A DNA stretch of 64,000 bases from Planctomycetota bacterium (GTDB lineage: Bacteria; Planctomycetota; UBA1135; GCA-002686595), in NCBI GenBank assembly GCA_020847695.1, contig JADLBP010000211.1:83432-147431 (forward strand), given 5' to 3'. Both the position numbers and the translations under genes were made by a program. Shown piece by piece: positions 16,537 through 25,818 of this stretch; the first letter of the stretch is position 1; each line of letters begins with the position of its first letter. A model generated the notes under the pieces. The model worked only from the letters and a program-made list of their open reading frames with translations. It was not told the origin of the DNA and did no database searches.

Positions 16537-16763
16537 ATGATCGGCATGGCGTACACGTGGGAGGACCTGAAGAAGCTCTCTGTCGCGGAACGCTTGAGAC
16601 TGCTCGAGACGATCTGGGAGAGCCTCGAGGACGATACGGCGTCGCCGAGATCTCCGACGAGCTCAAGCATGAGCTGGAAGCACGCTGGGCAGAGCACCTG
16701 AGAGATCCCTCGTCCACGATTCCCTGGGACGAGTTTCGTAAGCGGTACGGGCTCGCGCAGTGA
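16537..16763 (+). pseudogene. Frameshifted addiction-module antitoxin (Unstab_antitox / TIGR02574 type)
   Basis: The first 36 residues (WEDLKKLSVAERLRLLETIW, then ESLEDD) match the N-terminus of putative addiction-module antitoxins. The matching C-terminal half (ISDELKHELEARWAEHLRD, then IPWDEFRKRYG) lies in another frame. A single-base deletion near 16640 would explain the break. In the second frame the stop overlaps a GTG at 16760 that would start the partner RelE/ParE toxin. Only about nine toxin-like residues remain before similarity is lost. This is therefore the remnant of a toxin-antitoxin pair. A sequencing error at the frameshift cannot be excluded, but the missing toxin argues for real decay. 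Confidence 0.75.
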
Positions 16764-16887
16764 AGTTCGCGTTCCTCGCTTCCGCGGGGGACCACCCGGA
16801 CGAGCTCGCGCGTCGGTGTCGTTCGAAGAGCGTGGTGCAGTTCCCGCGTGCCTCGGTACCGCGAGCGGCGACCCTCGCGCGCCGAAC

Positions 16888-17631
16888 TCAGCGCGAGCAG
16901 CGGAACGAATCCCGGACCGCGGCGAGTTGCGTCCACACGGCGTCGTCCGACGGGCGAGGCGACACGCGGAACAGCGCGACCGTGCGGTCTTGCACCTCGC
17001 AGCGGAAGGACTCGACTTCGAGTTGGAGCTCGATGCGCGCGTGCGTCGCGAACGGGTCGTACGACGAAACCGTGCCGCGCCAGTGCGTGCGCGTCGAATC
17101 GTCGGAAGGCGCGGCCACCAGGCGACTGACGACCTTCGCGCGCTCCGCGTCGAAGTCGGAGCCCTCGACGGCCGCGGACAGCCCCTCGAAGTAGGCCGCG
17201 AGCTCCTCGTTCAGCCGGTTCGCGTCCAACTCGACCTCGCCTTCGAGCCACCACACGAACGCGTACGTCCAGAACTGCTCGCTCGCCGCGTCGAACATCC
17301 CCGGCGCGAAGCGCAGCTCCTCGAGGCCGCGGTAGGGGAGGCTCGGCGCGAAGCCGAGCGGGAACGGGATCGTCTCGGAGCGCCAACCGGGCGGCAGCGG
17401 CCAGGCGAACGGCAGCGGCTCGCGCGGCGCCGGCTCGTCCGCCGGTCGCGCCGGCTGCGCGCCAACCGGCTCGCTCGCCGGCGCTGCGATGACCTCGACG
17501 CGCGTCGCCGCGCGCTCGCCGGCCCGCACGTCGGTGCACGCCGACGATGCCGCGAGCCCCAGCACCGCCGACAGCGCCCCGAGCGCGCTCGCGCGTCGCA
17601 TCCGTCCGTAGTCGAGCGCTCTCCCGTGCAT
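16888..17631 (-). CDS. Putative lipoprotein of unknown function
   Basis: This is a minus-strand gene of 247 residues. The ATG at 17631 is preceded by GGAGGA. The N-terminus is a basic region plus a hydrophobic stretch ending in AASSAC, an acceptable lipobox. A Pro/Ala-rich linker (about 35-65) is followed by a globular region with WPLPPGWRSETIPFPLGF and many aromatic residues. The sequence ends RDSFRCSR. No family is recognised. It is oriented opposite to, and lies between, the BMC operon and the DUF711 gene, so it looks like an insertion into a formerly continuous cluster. Confidence 0.7.
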   Translation of the reverse strand: MHGRALDYGRMRRASALGALSAVLGLAASSACTDVRAGERAATRVEVIAAPASEPVGAQPARPADEPAPREPLPFAWPLPPGWRSETIPFPLGFAPSLPYRGLEELRFAPGMFDAASEQFWTYAFVWWLEGEVELDANRLNEELAAYFEGLSAAVEGSDFDAERAKVVSRLVAAPSDDSTRTHWRGTVSSYDPFATHARIELQLEVESFRCEVQDRTVALFRVSPRPSDDAVWTQLAAVRDSFRCSR

Positions 17632-17786
17632 CGCGTCCTCCGGCGGGCAGCGTACCCGGCCCGCTCGGCGCACTCCACGAACTCCGCGGCGACCGCGCCG
17701 CGGCCCGAGCGCTCACCTCGCGGGATCCGGCGTCGATCGCCGCCCTCGGACGCTAAGCTCTCGCGCCCGAGCGGAGCCCCGAACCC

Positions 17787-19151
17787 GTGTCCTTCACCGA
17801 ACAAGAGATCCTCGAAACCGTCCGGATGTTCGAGCTCGAGACGCTCGACATCCGCACGACCACGCTCGGCATCAACCTGCTCGACTGCGCCGACCCGGAC
17901 ATCGAGTCGGCCTGCGAGAAGGTCTACGCCAAGATCGTCCACCAAGCACGCGACCTGGTGAAGGTCGGCCAGTCGATCACCGCCGACTACGGCATCCCGA
18001 TCGTCAACAAGCGCATCGCGGTCACGCCGATCTCGCTGGTCGCCGCCGCGTGCGGGAGCGACGACCTCGTGCCGTTCGCGCGCGCGATGGACGCCGCTGC
18101 GAAAGCGGTCGGCGTCGACTTCATCGGCGGCTTCACCGCCTACGTCCACAAGGGCTACACCAACGCCGACCGCGCGCTGATCGAGTCGATCCCGCGCGCG
18201 CTCGCCGAGACCGACCACGTCTGCTCCTCGATCTCGCTCGCTTCGACGCGCGCCGGGATCAACATGGATGCGGTCGGCCACTTCAGTCGCATCGTGCTCG
18301 CGACCGCGAAGCTGACGGCGGATCGCGGCGGGCTCGGTTGCGCGAAGCTCGTGTGCTTCTGCAACACCGTCGAGGACAACCCGTTCGTGGCGGGCGCTCA
18401 CATCGGGATCGGCGAGGGCGAGACCGTGCTCAACGTCGGCGTCTCCGGCCCCGGCGTGGTGCGTTCCGCGCTCGCCCGGCTCGGGCCCGACGCCGATCTG
18501 CTCGCGGTCGCCGAGACGATCAAGCGCACCGCGTTCAAGATCACGCGCATGGGCGAGCTCGTCGGCCGCGAAGCCGCGCGCCGACTCGGCACGACGTTCG
18601 GCATCGTCGACGTATCGCTCGCGCCGACGCCTGCGATCGGCGACTCGGTCTCCGACATCCTCGAGCTGATCGGCGCCGAACGCACCGGCGCGCCCGGCAC
18701 GACCGCGGCGCTCGCGCTCTTGACCGACGCGGTCAAGAAGGGCGGCGCGATGGCGAGCTCGTCGGTCGGCGGCCTCTCCGGCGCGTTCATCCCGGTCAGC
18801 GAGGACGCCGGCATGATCGCGGCGGTGCGCGACGACGCGCTCAGCCTCGCCAAGCTCGAAGCGATGACCGCGGTGTGCTCGGTCGGCCTCGACATGGTCG
18901 CGGTACCCGGCGACACGCCGCCCGCGACGATCGCGGGCATCATCGCGGACGAGATGGCGATCGGCATGATCAACAACAAGACGACCGCGGTCCGGATCAT
19001 CCCCGTCCCGGGCAAGGGGCCGGGCGAGACCGTCGAGTGGGGCGGCCTGCTCGGCACCGCGATCGTCCAAGACCCCGGCAAGTACTCCTGCGAGCGCTTC
19101 TACCTGCGCGGCGGCCGCATCCCGGCACCCTTGCAGGGTTACAAGAACTGA
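17787..19151 (+). CDS. DUF711 / UPF0210 family protein (PFL-like fold)
   Basis: The 454-residue protein matches UPF0210 from end to end. It has [18 protein letters not shown] at the start, then [65 protein letters not shown] and the C-terminal [14 protein letters not shown]. The family is named PFL-like for a fold related to pyruvate formate-lyase but has no glycyl-radical motif, and its reaction is unknown. UPF0210 genes usually adjoin a UPF0237 ACT gene. Here the ACT partner (15708) carries a microcompartment-type extension and the BMC operon ends 1.6 kb upstream. The start is GTG. Confidence 0.95.
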   Translation: MSFTEQEILETVRMFELETLDIRTTTLGINLLDCADPDIESACEKVYAKIVHQARDLVKVGQSITADYGIPIVNKRIAVTPISLVAAACGSDDLVPFARAMDAAAKAVGVDFIGGFTAYVHKGYTNADRALIESIPRALAETDHVCSSISLASTRAGINMDAVGHFSRIVLATAKLTADRGGLGCAKLVCFCNTVEDNPFVAGAHIGIGEGETVLNVGVSGPGVVRSALARLGPDADLLAVAETIKRTAFKITRMGELVGREAARRLGTTFGIVDVSLAPTPAIGDSVSDILELIGAERTGAPGTTAALALLTDAVKKGGAMASSSVGGLSGAFIPVSEDAGMIAAVRDDALSLAKLEAMTAVCSVGLDMVAVPGDTPPATIAGIIADEMAIGMINNKTTAVRIIPVPGKGPGETVEWGGLLGTAIVQDPGKYSCERFYLRGGRIPAPLQGYKN

Positions 19152-19333
19152 CGCGGCGCCGGTGCCACGTTCGTGGGCCGGCCGCGACGGAAGTTCCGTC
19201 CGTCGTCCCGATCGGAGTCCCGTTTCACGCGGGAAACGAACGATCTCAAGCGCGCGGCCGGCGCGGTCGAAGTTGGGGTGTCGCGCGCGATCCGTGCGCG
19301 CTCCCCCGAGTCCCCTCGACCGACCGAAACGCC

Positions 19334-20854
19334 TTGGCCGATCGCATCCTCATCGTCGACGACGCCCGCGAAGTGCTCGCGAGCTTCGAACGTTTGCTCG
19401 GCAGGAGTTTCGACGTCGTCACCGCTTCGAGCGGCGAGCGCGCGCTCGAGCTCTGCCGCGAACAGGGCCCCTTCGCCGTCGTGGTCGCCGACTACGAGAT
19501 GCCCGGGATGAAGGGGATCGAGCTCCTGATGCGCGTGCGCGAGCACTGGCCGCACACCGTGCCGATCATGATCACCGGCGTGGTCGACGTCGACGTCGCG
19601 ATCGATGCGCTGCACAACGGACGGATCTTCCGCTTCCTCGAGAAGCCGTGTCCTCCGGGGCTCCTGACCACCGCGATCGAGGACGCGCTCGCCGAGCACC
19701 GGCGCATCGCGCGGGAACACGAGCTCGCCAACACGCTGCGCTTCTCGCGCGAGACGTTGGCGCGGTTCAATCAGACGCTGAACGGCTTGATCGACGAGCA
19801 GACCGAGGCGTTGCTGCGCCTCAACCGGTTCGTCAGCGACCTCAACGCCGCCGATTCGCTGCAGGAGATCGGCGAGCTTGCGGCGCGCGCCGCGCGCGAC
19901 TTGGTCGGCGACCGCGCGGTGTCGGTCGAGATCTGCTCCCGGCCCGGCGGCGGCGTCGAATGCCGCTCGATGCTCGGTCCGGCGGCGAGCGGAGAGCAGC
20001 GGCGCGAGCCCGCGCACTCGCCCGACGGCGAGATCGGCTGCATCCGCGTCGACGAGCACGATTCCGCCGGGCGGCCGATGAGCTCGCTCCAGGCGAGCCT
20101 GCTCGCCGCGATCGCGGGCTCGACCGCGGTCGCCGCGCACAACCAGGTGCGCAGACGCGAGCGCGACGAAGCGCAGCACGCGACGATCCTCGCGCTCGCG
20201 AAGCTCGCGGAGCAACGGGACAACGAGACCGGCAAGCACCTCGAGCGCGTCAGCCTCTACTGCACGCTGATCGCCGAAGGGCTGCGCGAAGACGGCTGCT
20301 ACCGCGACGTGATCACCGACGGCTTCGTGCGCGATATCTACCGTTGCGCCCCGTTGCACGACATCGGCAAGGTCGGGATCCCCGACGCGATCCTGCTGAA
20401 GCCCGGAAAGCTGACGCCGGACGAGTGGGTCGTGATGAAGACGCACACCGAGATCGGCGCCGAAACGCTGCGCACGGTGATGGAGCACAACGGCACGCAG
20501 AGCTTCCTGCGGATGAGCCTCGACATCGCGTGGTGCCATCACGAGTACTGGAACGGCCTCGGCTATCCGCGCGGCCTCGCCGGCGAAGCGATCCCGCTCT
20601 CCGCGCGCATCCTCGCGTTGGCGGACGTGTACGACGCGTTGACGACCGTGCGCGTGTACAAATCGGCATGGACGCACCAAGCCGCGCTCGACTGGATCCG
20701 CAAGGAATCCGGGACGCACTTCGATCCGCTGTGCGTCGCGAGCTTCGTGAAGCGCGAGCAGCTCGCCGACCAGATCCGCGCGCGGCTCGCCGACAGCCGC
20801 GACGAAGTGCTCGCGCACCTCGGTGTGTCCGGCGCGAGCTCGCACGCGGCGTGA
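19334..20854 (+). CDS. Response regulator with C-terminal HD-GYP domain (c-di-GMP phosphodiesterase family)
   Basis: The 506-residue protein starts at TTG. Residues 1-115 are a receiver domain with the acidic pocket (VDD), phospho-acceptor D53 (ADYEMPG) and conserved Lys (EKPCPP). A helical and GAF-like middle region (about 120-290) follows. The C-terminus is an HD-GYP domain with LHDIGKVGIPD and HHEYWNGLGYP, so the catalytic HD and the GYP signature are intact. Such proteins hydrolyse cyclic-di-GMP in response to a cognate kinase, which is not encoded nearby. It is monocistronic. The TTG start is chosen because the receiver domain begins immediately after it. Confidence 0.92.
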   Translation: MADRILIVDDAREVLASFERLLGRSFDVVTASSGERALELCREQGPFAVVVADYEMPGMKGIELLMRVREHWPHTVPIMITGVVDVDVAIDALHNGRIFRFLEKPCPPGLLTTAIEDALAEHRRIAREHELANTLRFSRETLARFNQTLNGLIDEQTEALLRLNRFVSDLNAADSLQEIGELAARAARDLVGDRAVSVEICSRPGGGVECRSMLGPAASGEQRREPAHSPDGEIGCIRVDEHDSAGRPMSSLQASLLAAIAGSTAVAAHNQVRRRERDEAQHATILALAKLAEQRDNETGKHLERVSLYCTLIAEGLREDGCYRDVITDGFVRDIYRCAPLHDIGKVGIPDAILLKPGKLTPDEWVVMKTHTEIGAETLRTVMEHNGTQSFLRMSLDIAWCHHEYWNGLGYPRGLAGEAIPLSARILALADVYDALTTVRVYKSAWTHQAALDWIRKESGTHFDPLCVASFVKREQLADQIRARLADSRDEVLAHLGVSGASSHAA

Positions 20855-21263
20855 GGGGAGCCCTCGTGCGGTCGCCGAGCGCGCGGCGTCGTCGCTAGCC
20901 CGGGCCGAGCGCATCGCGCGCGGCCGAAGCGCAGCACCGCGGGCTCTAGTTGCCTGCGCGAAGGCGCACACGCCGGTCGCCTCGCCGACCGGCTTCCCAG
21001 TGCGCGCGTCCCCGAGCCGACGGGACACGACACGCAGGCGCGGCCGAAGCACCGCGCGGCCGAACGACGGCATGTCTGCGGGACGGTCGGGTGGTTCACG
21101 TGGCGAGATCGCGATGCGGCGCTGCCTTGCGGCGGCGACACGGCGCCGTGTGATGCCGTGAGGCCGTGAGCGCGCGACGCTGCGCTGCTGCGACGCTCCA
21201 TCGGAGCGATGTTGCGGTGGCGCGCGGGCCGCCGAGCACCGAGCACGCGACGGAATTCGTTCG
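20855..21263. other. Gene-free stretch with one terminator-like hairpin
   Basis: No plausible coding sequence is seen in these 409 bases. GCCGGTCG at 20972-20979 pairs perfectly with CGACCGGC at 20986-20993 around a 6-base loop, followed by TTCCC. This may terminate the HD-GYP transcript. The segment GGCCGAAGC recurs at about 20922 and 21032 but is too short to call a repeat element. Confidence 0.4.
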
Positions 21264-22565
21264 GTGACGATGTGCGCGCGCGGCCGCGGTGTCATCCTGC
21301 TCGGCTCGATGGAAGCCTGGCGTCGGACGCAGCGCGCGGTGTGGTTCGCCAACCTGGTCACCGCGGCGGGGATGATGAGCTTCCTGCCGTTCTTCCCGAG
21401 CCACTTGCAGGCGCTCGGTCTCGAGGATCGGGGTGAGATCGCGACGTGGGCGGGCGTGCTGTATGGCGCCGCACCGCTGTCCGCGGCGGTGATGAGCCCG
21501 ATCTGGGGCGCGGTCGGCGATCGAGTCGGCCGCAAGGTGATGGTGTTGCGCTCGATGCTCGCGATCGCGCTGTTCGTCGGCGCGATGGCGTTCGCGACGT
21601 CGCCTTGGCAGATCCTGGTGCTCCGGCTGCTGCAGGGGGCGTTCTCGGGTTTCGTCGCGCCGAGCCTGACGTTGGTCAGCGTCGCCGCGCCCGCCGATCG
21701 ACAAGGCTCGATCTCCGCGTCGCTGCAGCAAGCGATGACGGTCGGCGCGGTCGCGGGCCCGGCGCTCGGCGAGTTCGCGCGCGCGCACGGCGGCATCCGC
21801 GCGGCGTACCTCGTCGTCGCCGCGCTCGCATTGCTCTCCGCCGGTTGCGTCGCGCTGTTCGCGCAAGAGCATGCCGGCCATCGTCGCGTCGCCGTGGTCG
21901 AGCGCGAATCGGGCGCCGACTCGCGCGGTCGCGCGAGTTGGCGCGGCGCGTTGCGAGCGAGCTTCGGCGATCTCGCGGAACTGCGCACGAACCGCGCGTT
22001 GCGCGCGGCGGTCGTGCTGACGTTCTGGTTGCAGTTCGGCATGGGCGCGACGACTCCGATGCTCGAGCTCGTCGTGCAGGACTTCCCGAGCGACGCCGCG
22101 CACGTCTTGCCGCTCTCCACCGGCGCGTTGTTCAGCGCGGTCGCGATCGCGAACCTCGTGTTCCTGCCGTGGTGGGGTCGCTTCGGCGATCGACACGGGC
22201 ACGCGCGGGCGCTGCTTGCATGCTCGTGTCTCTCGGGCGCCGTGCTCGCGTTGCACGCGCTGCCGCTCTCGTTCGACGGTCTGATGGCGATGCGCTTCGC
22301 GCTCGGCGCGGTGATGGCGGGCGCCGGTCCGCTCGCGTTCGGCGTCGCCGCGGCGGAGTCGTCGACCCACGGCCGCGGCGGCGCGTTCGGCGTCGTGTTC
22401 GCCGCGCGCTGCCTCGCGGTCGCGATCGCCGCGGCGCTCGGCGGCAGAGGTTTCGGCTGGCTGGGCGCGCGTGGGCTCTTCCTGGTCGCAGGCGGGCTGG
22501 TGCTCGCGTCGGTCGCGTGGTGCGCGGCGCGGTCCCGCCGCACGAGACCGGTCGGCGCTCCGTGA
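21264..22565 (+). CDS. Major facilitator superfamily transporter (drug-efflux type)
   Basis: The product of about 433 residues has twelve predicted membrane helices. The MFS signature lies between helices 2 and 3 (GAVGDRVGRKVMVLRSM), with a weaker copy in the second half (GRFGDRHGHARALL). A long charged loop separates the halves at about 205-235. The overall pattern resembles multidrug or small-molecule exporters such as MdtG. The start is uncertain: GTG 21264, ATG 21270 and ATG 21309 are all in frame, and the last would begin just before the first helix. It appears to be a single-gene unit. Confidence 0.85.
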   Translation: MTMCARGRGVILLGSMEAWRRTQRAVWFANLVTAAGMMSFLPFFPSHLQALGLEDRGEIATWAGVLYGAAPLSAAVMSPIWGAVGDRVGRKVMVLRSMLAIALFVGAMAFATSPWQILVLRLLQGAFSGFVAPSLTLVSVAAPADRQGSISASLQQAMTVGAVAGPALGEFARAHGGIRAAYLVVAALALLSAGCVALFAQEHAGHRRVAVVERESGADSRGRASWRGALRASFGDLAELRTNRALRAAVVLTFWLQFGMGATTPMLELVVQDFPSDAAHVLPLSTGALFSAVAIANLVFLPWWGRFGDRHGHARALLACSCLSGAVLALHALPLSFDGLMAMRFALGAVMAGAGPLAFGVAAAESSTHGRGGAFGVVFAARCLAVAIAAALGGRGFGWLGARGLFLVAGGLVLASVAWCAARSRRTRPVGAP

Positions 22566-22602
22566 ACTTATCCACCGGCTTTCCACAATCCGTAGTGGGG
22601 GA

Positions 22603-22630
22603 TTGTCAGGCCTGGCCCCGGCGGTAGTGT
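22603..22630 (+). promoter_or_regulatory. Putative promoter for the P-loop ATPase gene
   Basis: TTGTCA (22603-22608) and TAGTGT (22625-22630) are separated by 16 bases, with a predicted leader of about 27 nt to the ATG at 22664. The -35 overlaps the right arm of a hairpin (ACAATCC 22585-22591 with GGATTGT 22600-22606). That hairpin may be the end signal of the MFS gene. Confidence 0.4.
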
Positions 22631-22663
22631 GTCGCGCCGACCCCCAGTTCCGCGGAGCAAGCG

Positions 22664-23350
22664 ATGCGCAAACCGGTTCGGATCTACTTCGTCGGCGCCC
22701 ACTCGACCGGCAAGACCACGCTCGCGCGTTGGGTTCGCGACCACTACGACCTGCCGATGATCTCCGAGGTCGCGCGCGGCGTGCTCGCGGAGATGGAGGA
22801 GCGGCTCGATCAGATTCGTTCGAACCTGGACGTCGTCGATCGCTACCAGACGCAGGTCTTCGAGCGGCAGATCGCCGCGGAAGCCGATCACCAAGGCGCA
22901 TTCGTCAGCGACCGAGCGTTCTGCAACCTCGCGTACGCGGCGCATCATTCGACCGTGCTCGCCGATCTCGCGCGCGATCGGCGGCTCGCCGACTACATGG
23001 CGTCGGTTCGTGAGGGCATCGTGTTCTTCCTGCGGCCGCACGCGGAGTTGCTCTCCCACGACGGAGTGCGCGCCGGCGTCGCGTGGGAGGAAGTCGTGCG
23101 CATCGACGGCATGGTCAAGTTCATGCTCGAGATGTTCGCGGTGCCGTACATCCCGGTCGAGTCGCTCGCGATGCAGGAGCGCGTGCGCCTGATCGAGCGC
23201 GTGCTCTCGCTCGCGGGCGTCGATCGCGCGCACGACGTGCAAGCGCCGATGGAATCGGTGCCCGCGCGGCGCGCGACGCTGCGCCCGACGCGCCGCGACG
23301 GCAATGGCGAGGGCTCCGGTCTTCGCAATTCCGAAACAGCGAGCCTCTGA
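22664..23350 (+). CDS. P-loop ATPase/kinase of the AAA_28 (NadR-like) type
   Basis: The 228-residue protein has an N-terminal Walker A motif (GAHSTGKTTLARW), followed by a block like NadR-type nucleotide kinases (SEVARGVL, then a QTQVFERQIAAE helix and FVSDRAF). It has no obvious DNA-binding or transport domain. Members of this family phosphorylate small molecules or act as accessory ATPases, and the substrate cannot be told here. The last 30 residues are basic and low in complexity. A promoter candidate and a short leader precede it, and it is probably monocistronic. Confidence 0.8.
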   Translation: MRKPVRIYFVGAHSTGKTTLARWVRDHYDLPMISEVARGVLAEMEERLDQIRSNLDVVDRYQTQVFERQIAAEADHQGAFVSDRAFCNLAYAAHHSTVLADLARDRRLADYMASVREGIVFFLRPHAELLSHDGVRAGVAWEEVVRIDGMVKFMLEMFAVPYIPVESLAMQERVRLIERVLSLAGVDRAHDVQAPMESVPARRATLRPTRRDGNGEGSGLRNSETASL

Positions 23351-23453
23351 GATCGCGCGGCGCGGGCTCCGCGGACTCGACTTCGTCGATTCGCCGGGCC
23401 ATCGCTCCGCACATGGGCGGATAACGAGCGCGATAGTCCCGCGCGGCGCTCCC

Positions 23454-23481
23454 TTGCGGGTTGGAGCGGAGTGGATACCCT
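23454..23481 (+). promoter_or_regulatory. Putative promoter for the DUF481 gene
   Basis: TTGCGG (23454-23459) and TACCCT (23476-23481) are separated by 16 bases. The predicted transcript would start about 36 bases before the ATG at 23525. Confidence 0.35.
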
Positions 23482-23524
23482 CCTTCGCTCTCCAAACGTC
23501 CCCGACCCATCCAATCAACGAGCC

Positions 23525-24310
23525 ATGCTGATCCTCCCGATCTTCCTCCTCAGCGTTCCGACCGAATCCGCCGCGACGACCAGCGCGGTCGACACCGCGC
23601 CGGTTTCCGTGCAAGACGCCGCGCAACCGGTCGAGCCCAAGTGGACCGGCGCCGTCAGCCTCGGTCTGTCGGTCTTCGACGGCGACACCGATACGCGCAG
23701 CGCGACCGCAACCGCCGACGCCGAGTACCGCCGCGAGCACGATCGCACGACGGTCGGCTTCTACTGGAACTACCAACAAGACAAGAACGCGACGCCGTCG
23801 ATCACGCAGCGTCGCACCGGCCTCAAGGCGAAGTACGACTACTTCTTCTCGAAGCGCACGTACGGTCTGGTCCAGGGCAGCGCGGAAGCCGACAAGGCCG
23901 CCGACGTCAAGCTGCGCACGACGATCGGCGTCGGCGCCGGTCATCAGTTCCTCGAAGACGAGGCGTGGATCGGCTCGGGCACGTGGAAGGTCTCGGCGGA
24001 AGCCGGCGTCGCGCAGTTCGACGAGGACTTCAACGTCGCGCAGGACAGCGACTACATCACGGCTCGCGCGGCGTACTCCGCCGAATGGAAGGCGAGCGAG
24101 AAGTGGAGCCTCTCGCAGAACTGCGAGATCTTCCCGTCGCTCGAGGACTCGAGCGACCTGTTCATCAAGCTCGACACGCGCGGCAAGATCGCGCTGACGG
24201 AGAAGATGTTCGGCCAGATCCAGTGGCTGTGGACGTACGACAACACGCCGGCCGCCGGCCTGTCGCGCACGAACGATCTCTACGCGCTGACGCTCGGTTG
24301 GAGCTTCTGA
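23525..24310 (+). CDS. DUF481-family outer-membrane protein
   Basis: The 261-residue protein begins with a hydrophobic signal segment ([12 protein letters not shown]), followed by an acidic linker. The rest matches the DUF481 (YdiY-like) barrel pattern: [20 protein letters not shown] at the first strand, [15 protein letters not shown], a conserved [10 protein letters not shown] block, and a C-terminal TLGWSF with terminal Phe. These proteins are small beta-barrels of unknown function in the outer membrane. The ATG at 23525 is preferred because the signal segment follows it directly. A hairpin lies just downstream. Confidence 0.85.
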   Translation: MLILPIFLLSVPTESAATTSAVDTAPVSVQDAAQPVEPKWTGAVSLGLSVFDGDTDTRSATATADAEYRREHDRTTVGFYWNYQQDKNATPSITQRRTGLKAKYDYFFSKRTYGLVQGSAEADKAADVKLRTTIGVGAGHQFLEDEAWIGSGTWKVSAEAGVAQFDEDFNVAQDSDYITARAAYSAEWKASEKWSLSQNCEIFPSLEDSSDLFIKLDTRGKIALTEKMFGQIQWLWTYDNTPAAGLSRTNDLYALTLGWSF

Positions 24311-24324
24311 TCGCGACTTCCAGA

Positions 24325-24358
24325 GCGAGCATCCGTGCGTCAGGCGCCGGGTGCTCGC
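24325..24358 (+). terminator. Hairpin after the DUF481 gene
   Basis: GCGAGCATCC (24325-24334) pairs with GGGTGCTCGC (24349-24358) with one wobble pair and a 14-base loop. There is no T tract, so termination is uncertain. Confidence 0.35.
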
Positions 24359-24407
24359 CGCACTTCCCACGGAACCGTCCCATTCCCACCCAGCAGGAGT
24401 TCAAGTC

Positions 24408-24785
24408 ATGGGCATGATGCAAGAGTTCAAAGAGTTCGCCATGAAGGGCAACGTCGTCGACATGGCCGTCGGCGTCGTGATCGGAGCTGCCTTCGGCAAG
24501 ATCGTGTCGTCGATGGTCAACGACATCATCATGCCGTTGGTCGGTCTGATCCTCGGCGGCGTCGACTTCACGAAGCACGCGCTGTCGATCGACAAGGCGA
24601 GCGCCTCGCTGCAGACGCTGTCGGGCGAAGCCGCGATCAAGGCCGCGACCGACGCCGGTCAGTCGGTCGTGAAGTACGGCGCGTTCCTCCAGAACGTCCT
24701 CGACTTCATCATCGTCGCGTTCGCGATCTTCATGGCCGTGCGCATCATGAACAAGATGCGCAAGCAAGCGCCGCCCGCGAAGTAG
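24408..24785 (+). CDS. mscL: Large-conductance mechanosensitive channel
   Basis: The 125-residue protein matches MscL. It has an amphipathic N-terminal helix ([20 protein letters not shown]), the pore-lining helix continuing through [19 protein letters not shown], a periplasmic loop, the second membrane helix ([19 protein letters not shown]) and a short basic tail. MscL opens under membrane tension to release solutes during osmotic downshock. A CAGGAG ribosome binding site precedes the ATG. Its stop codon abuts the stop of the convergent gene on the other strand with no gap. Confidence 0.96.
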   Translation: MGMMQEFKEFAMKGNVVDMAVGVVIGAAFGKIVSSMVNDIIMPLVGLILGGVDFTKHALSIDKASASLQTLSGEAAIKAATDAGQSVVKYGAFLQNVLDFIIVAFAIFMAVRIMNKMRKQAPPAK

Positions 24786-25818
24786 TCAGTCCGGGAGCAC
24801 CAGCGCGCTCCGCAGCGCCGCGGCCAACTCGCGCCGGACCACCGTCGGCGAGAGCGAGCTCGCAGCGAGACAGCGGTTGTGCTCCTCGAATGCATCGAGC
24901 CCCTCGACCCCGAACCAGAGTTCGGGCGAGGGGCTCGAGCTGTCTTCCGCGCGCCATGCGAGCGGCGCGGCCGCGTCCACGCGCTCGAGTTGATTCAAGC
25001 GCGCCGCGAGCGCCGCGAGGTCCGGACGCGGCAGCCGTGCCGGCTCCGCGCCGTCGAACCACGAGCGCGTGCCGATCACGAAGCGGTAGTGCGTGCCGTC
25101 GGGCCGCGGCGCGACGGTCAGGATCCGATCGCGCGGCGTGGAGCCGAAGAGCGCGTGTCGGCCGGGCGCGAACGGCGCGTGCACGTCCTTCGCTGTCCAG
25201 ATCGACCAGTCGAGATGCACCAGGTCGTCGCGCGTCGCGCGCGCGAGCTCGGCGCGGCCGCGCGCGAGCGACTGGAGCGCGTCCTTCCAGAGCTCGCGAT
25301 GGAGCTCGAGCTCGCCGTCGAGCAACGCGGGCAGTCGTTCGACGAGCTCGCGCGCGGCGAGCTCCCAGCGCGCCCACGAGTCGAGACCGACGAACCGCGC
25401 GGCGAGCGGCGAGCGCTCGCGATCCGCGAACGCCGCGACCAGGGCGTCGAGCGCGACCGCGGCGTCGCTCGGCGCTTCGAAGAAGTCGCCGGCGGCGGCG
25501 GCGTCGAGCAGCGCGCGCTCGCGCGGCAACGCTTCCTCCGGCCGCAGGAACGCGAACAACGCGAGCACGCCGTCGGTGTCGTCGTGGTTGTTGACGACCA
25601 CGCGAGCGTCGCCGATCCAGCGCGCGCGCTCGGCGGCCGGGAGGCGCGCGAACGCGAGCACGATCCCGGTCGACAGCGGCCTCTTCAACTCCGTCGGCGT
25701 GCGATTGCCCGGCCAGTGGCTCAGGTTCAAAATCGGGCGCGTCCCACGCGCCGTCGACGCTGACCACGGGCTCCGTTCCGAACGAGGGCCCGAGACGGAG
25801 CTCGAACGCGCCGCTCAC
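24786..25818 (-). pseudogene. DUF6687-like protein gene split by a one-base frameshift
   Basis: This is a minus-strand gene. Its likely GTG start at 25818 overlaps the stop of the upstream TPR gene (GTGA). The first 27 codons read to SVDGAWDAP. The match then continues in another frame as NLSHWPGNRTP, TGIVLAFARLP and VVVNNHDDTDGVLALFAFL. Those blocks are typical of this uncharacterised family. Removing one base within CCCGATTTTG near 25731-25737 would restore a single frame of about 343 residues. Either the gene is inactivated, or an internal TTG at 25730 is used, or there is a sequence error at the C and T runs. The C-terminal part of about 310 residues is otherwise intact. Confidence 0.7.
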
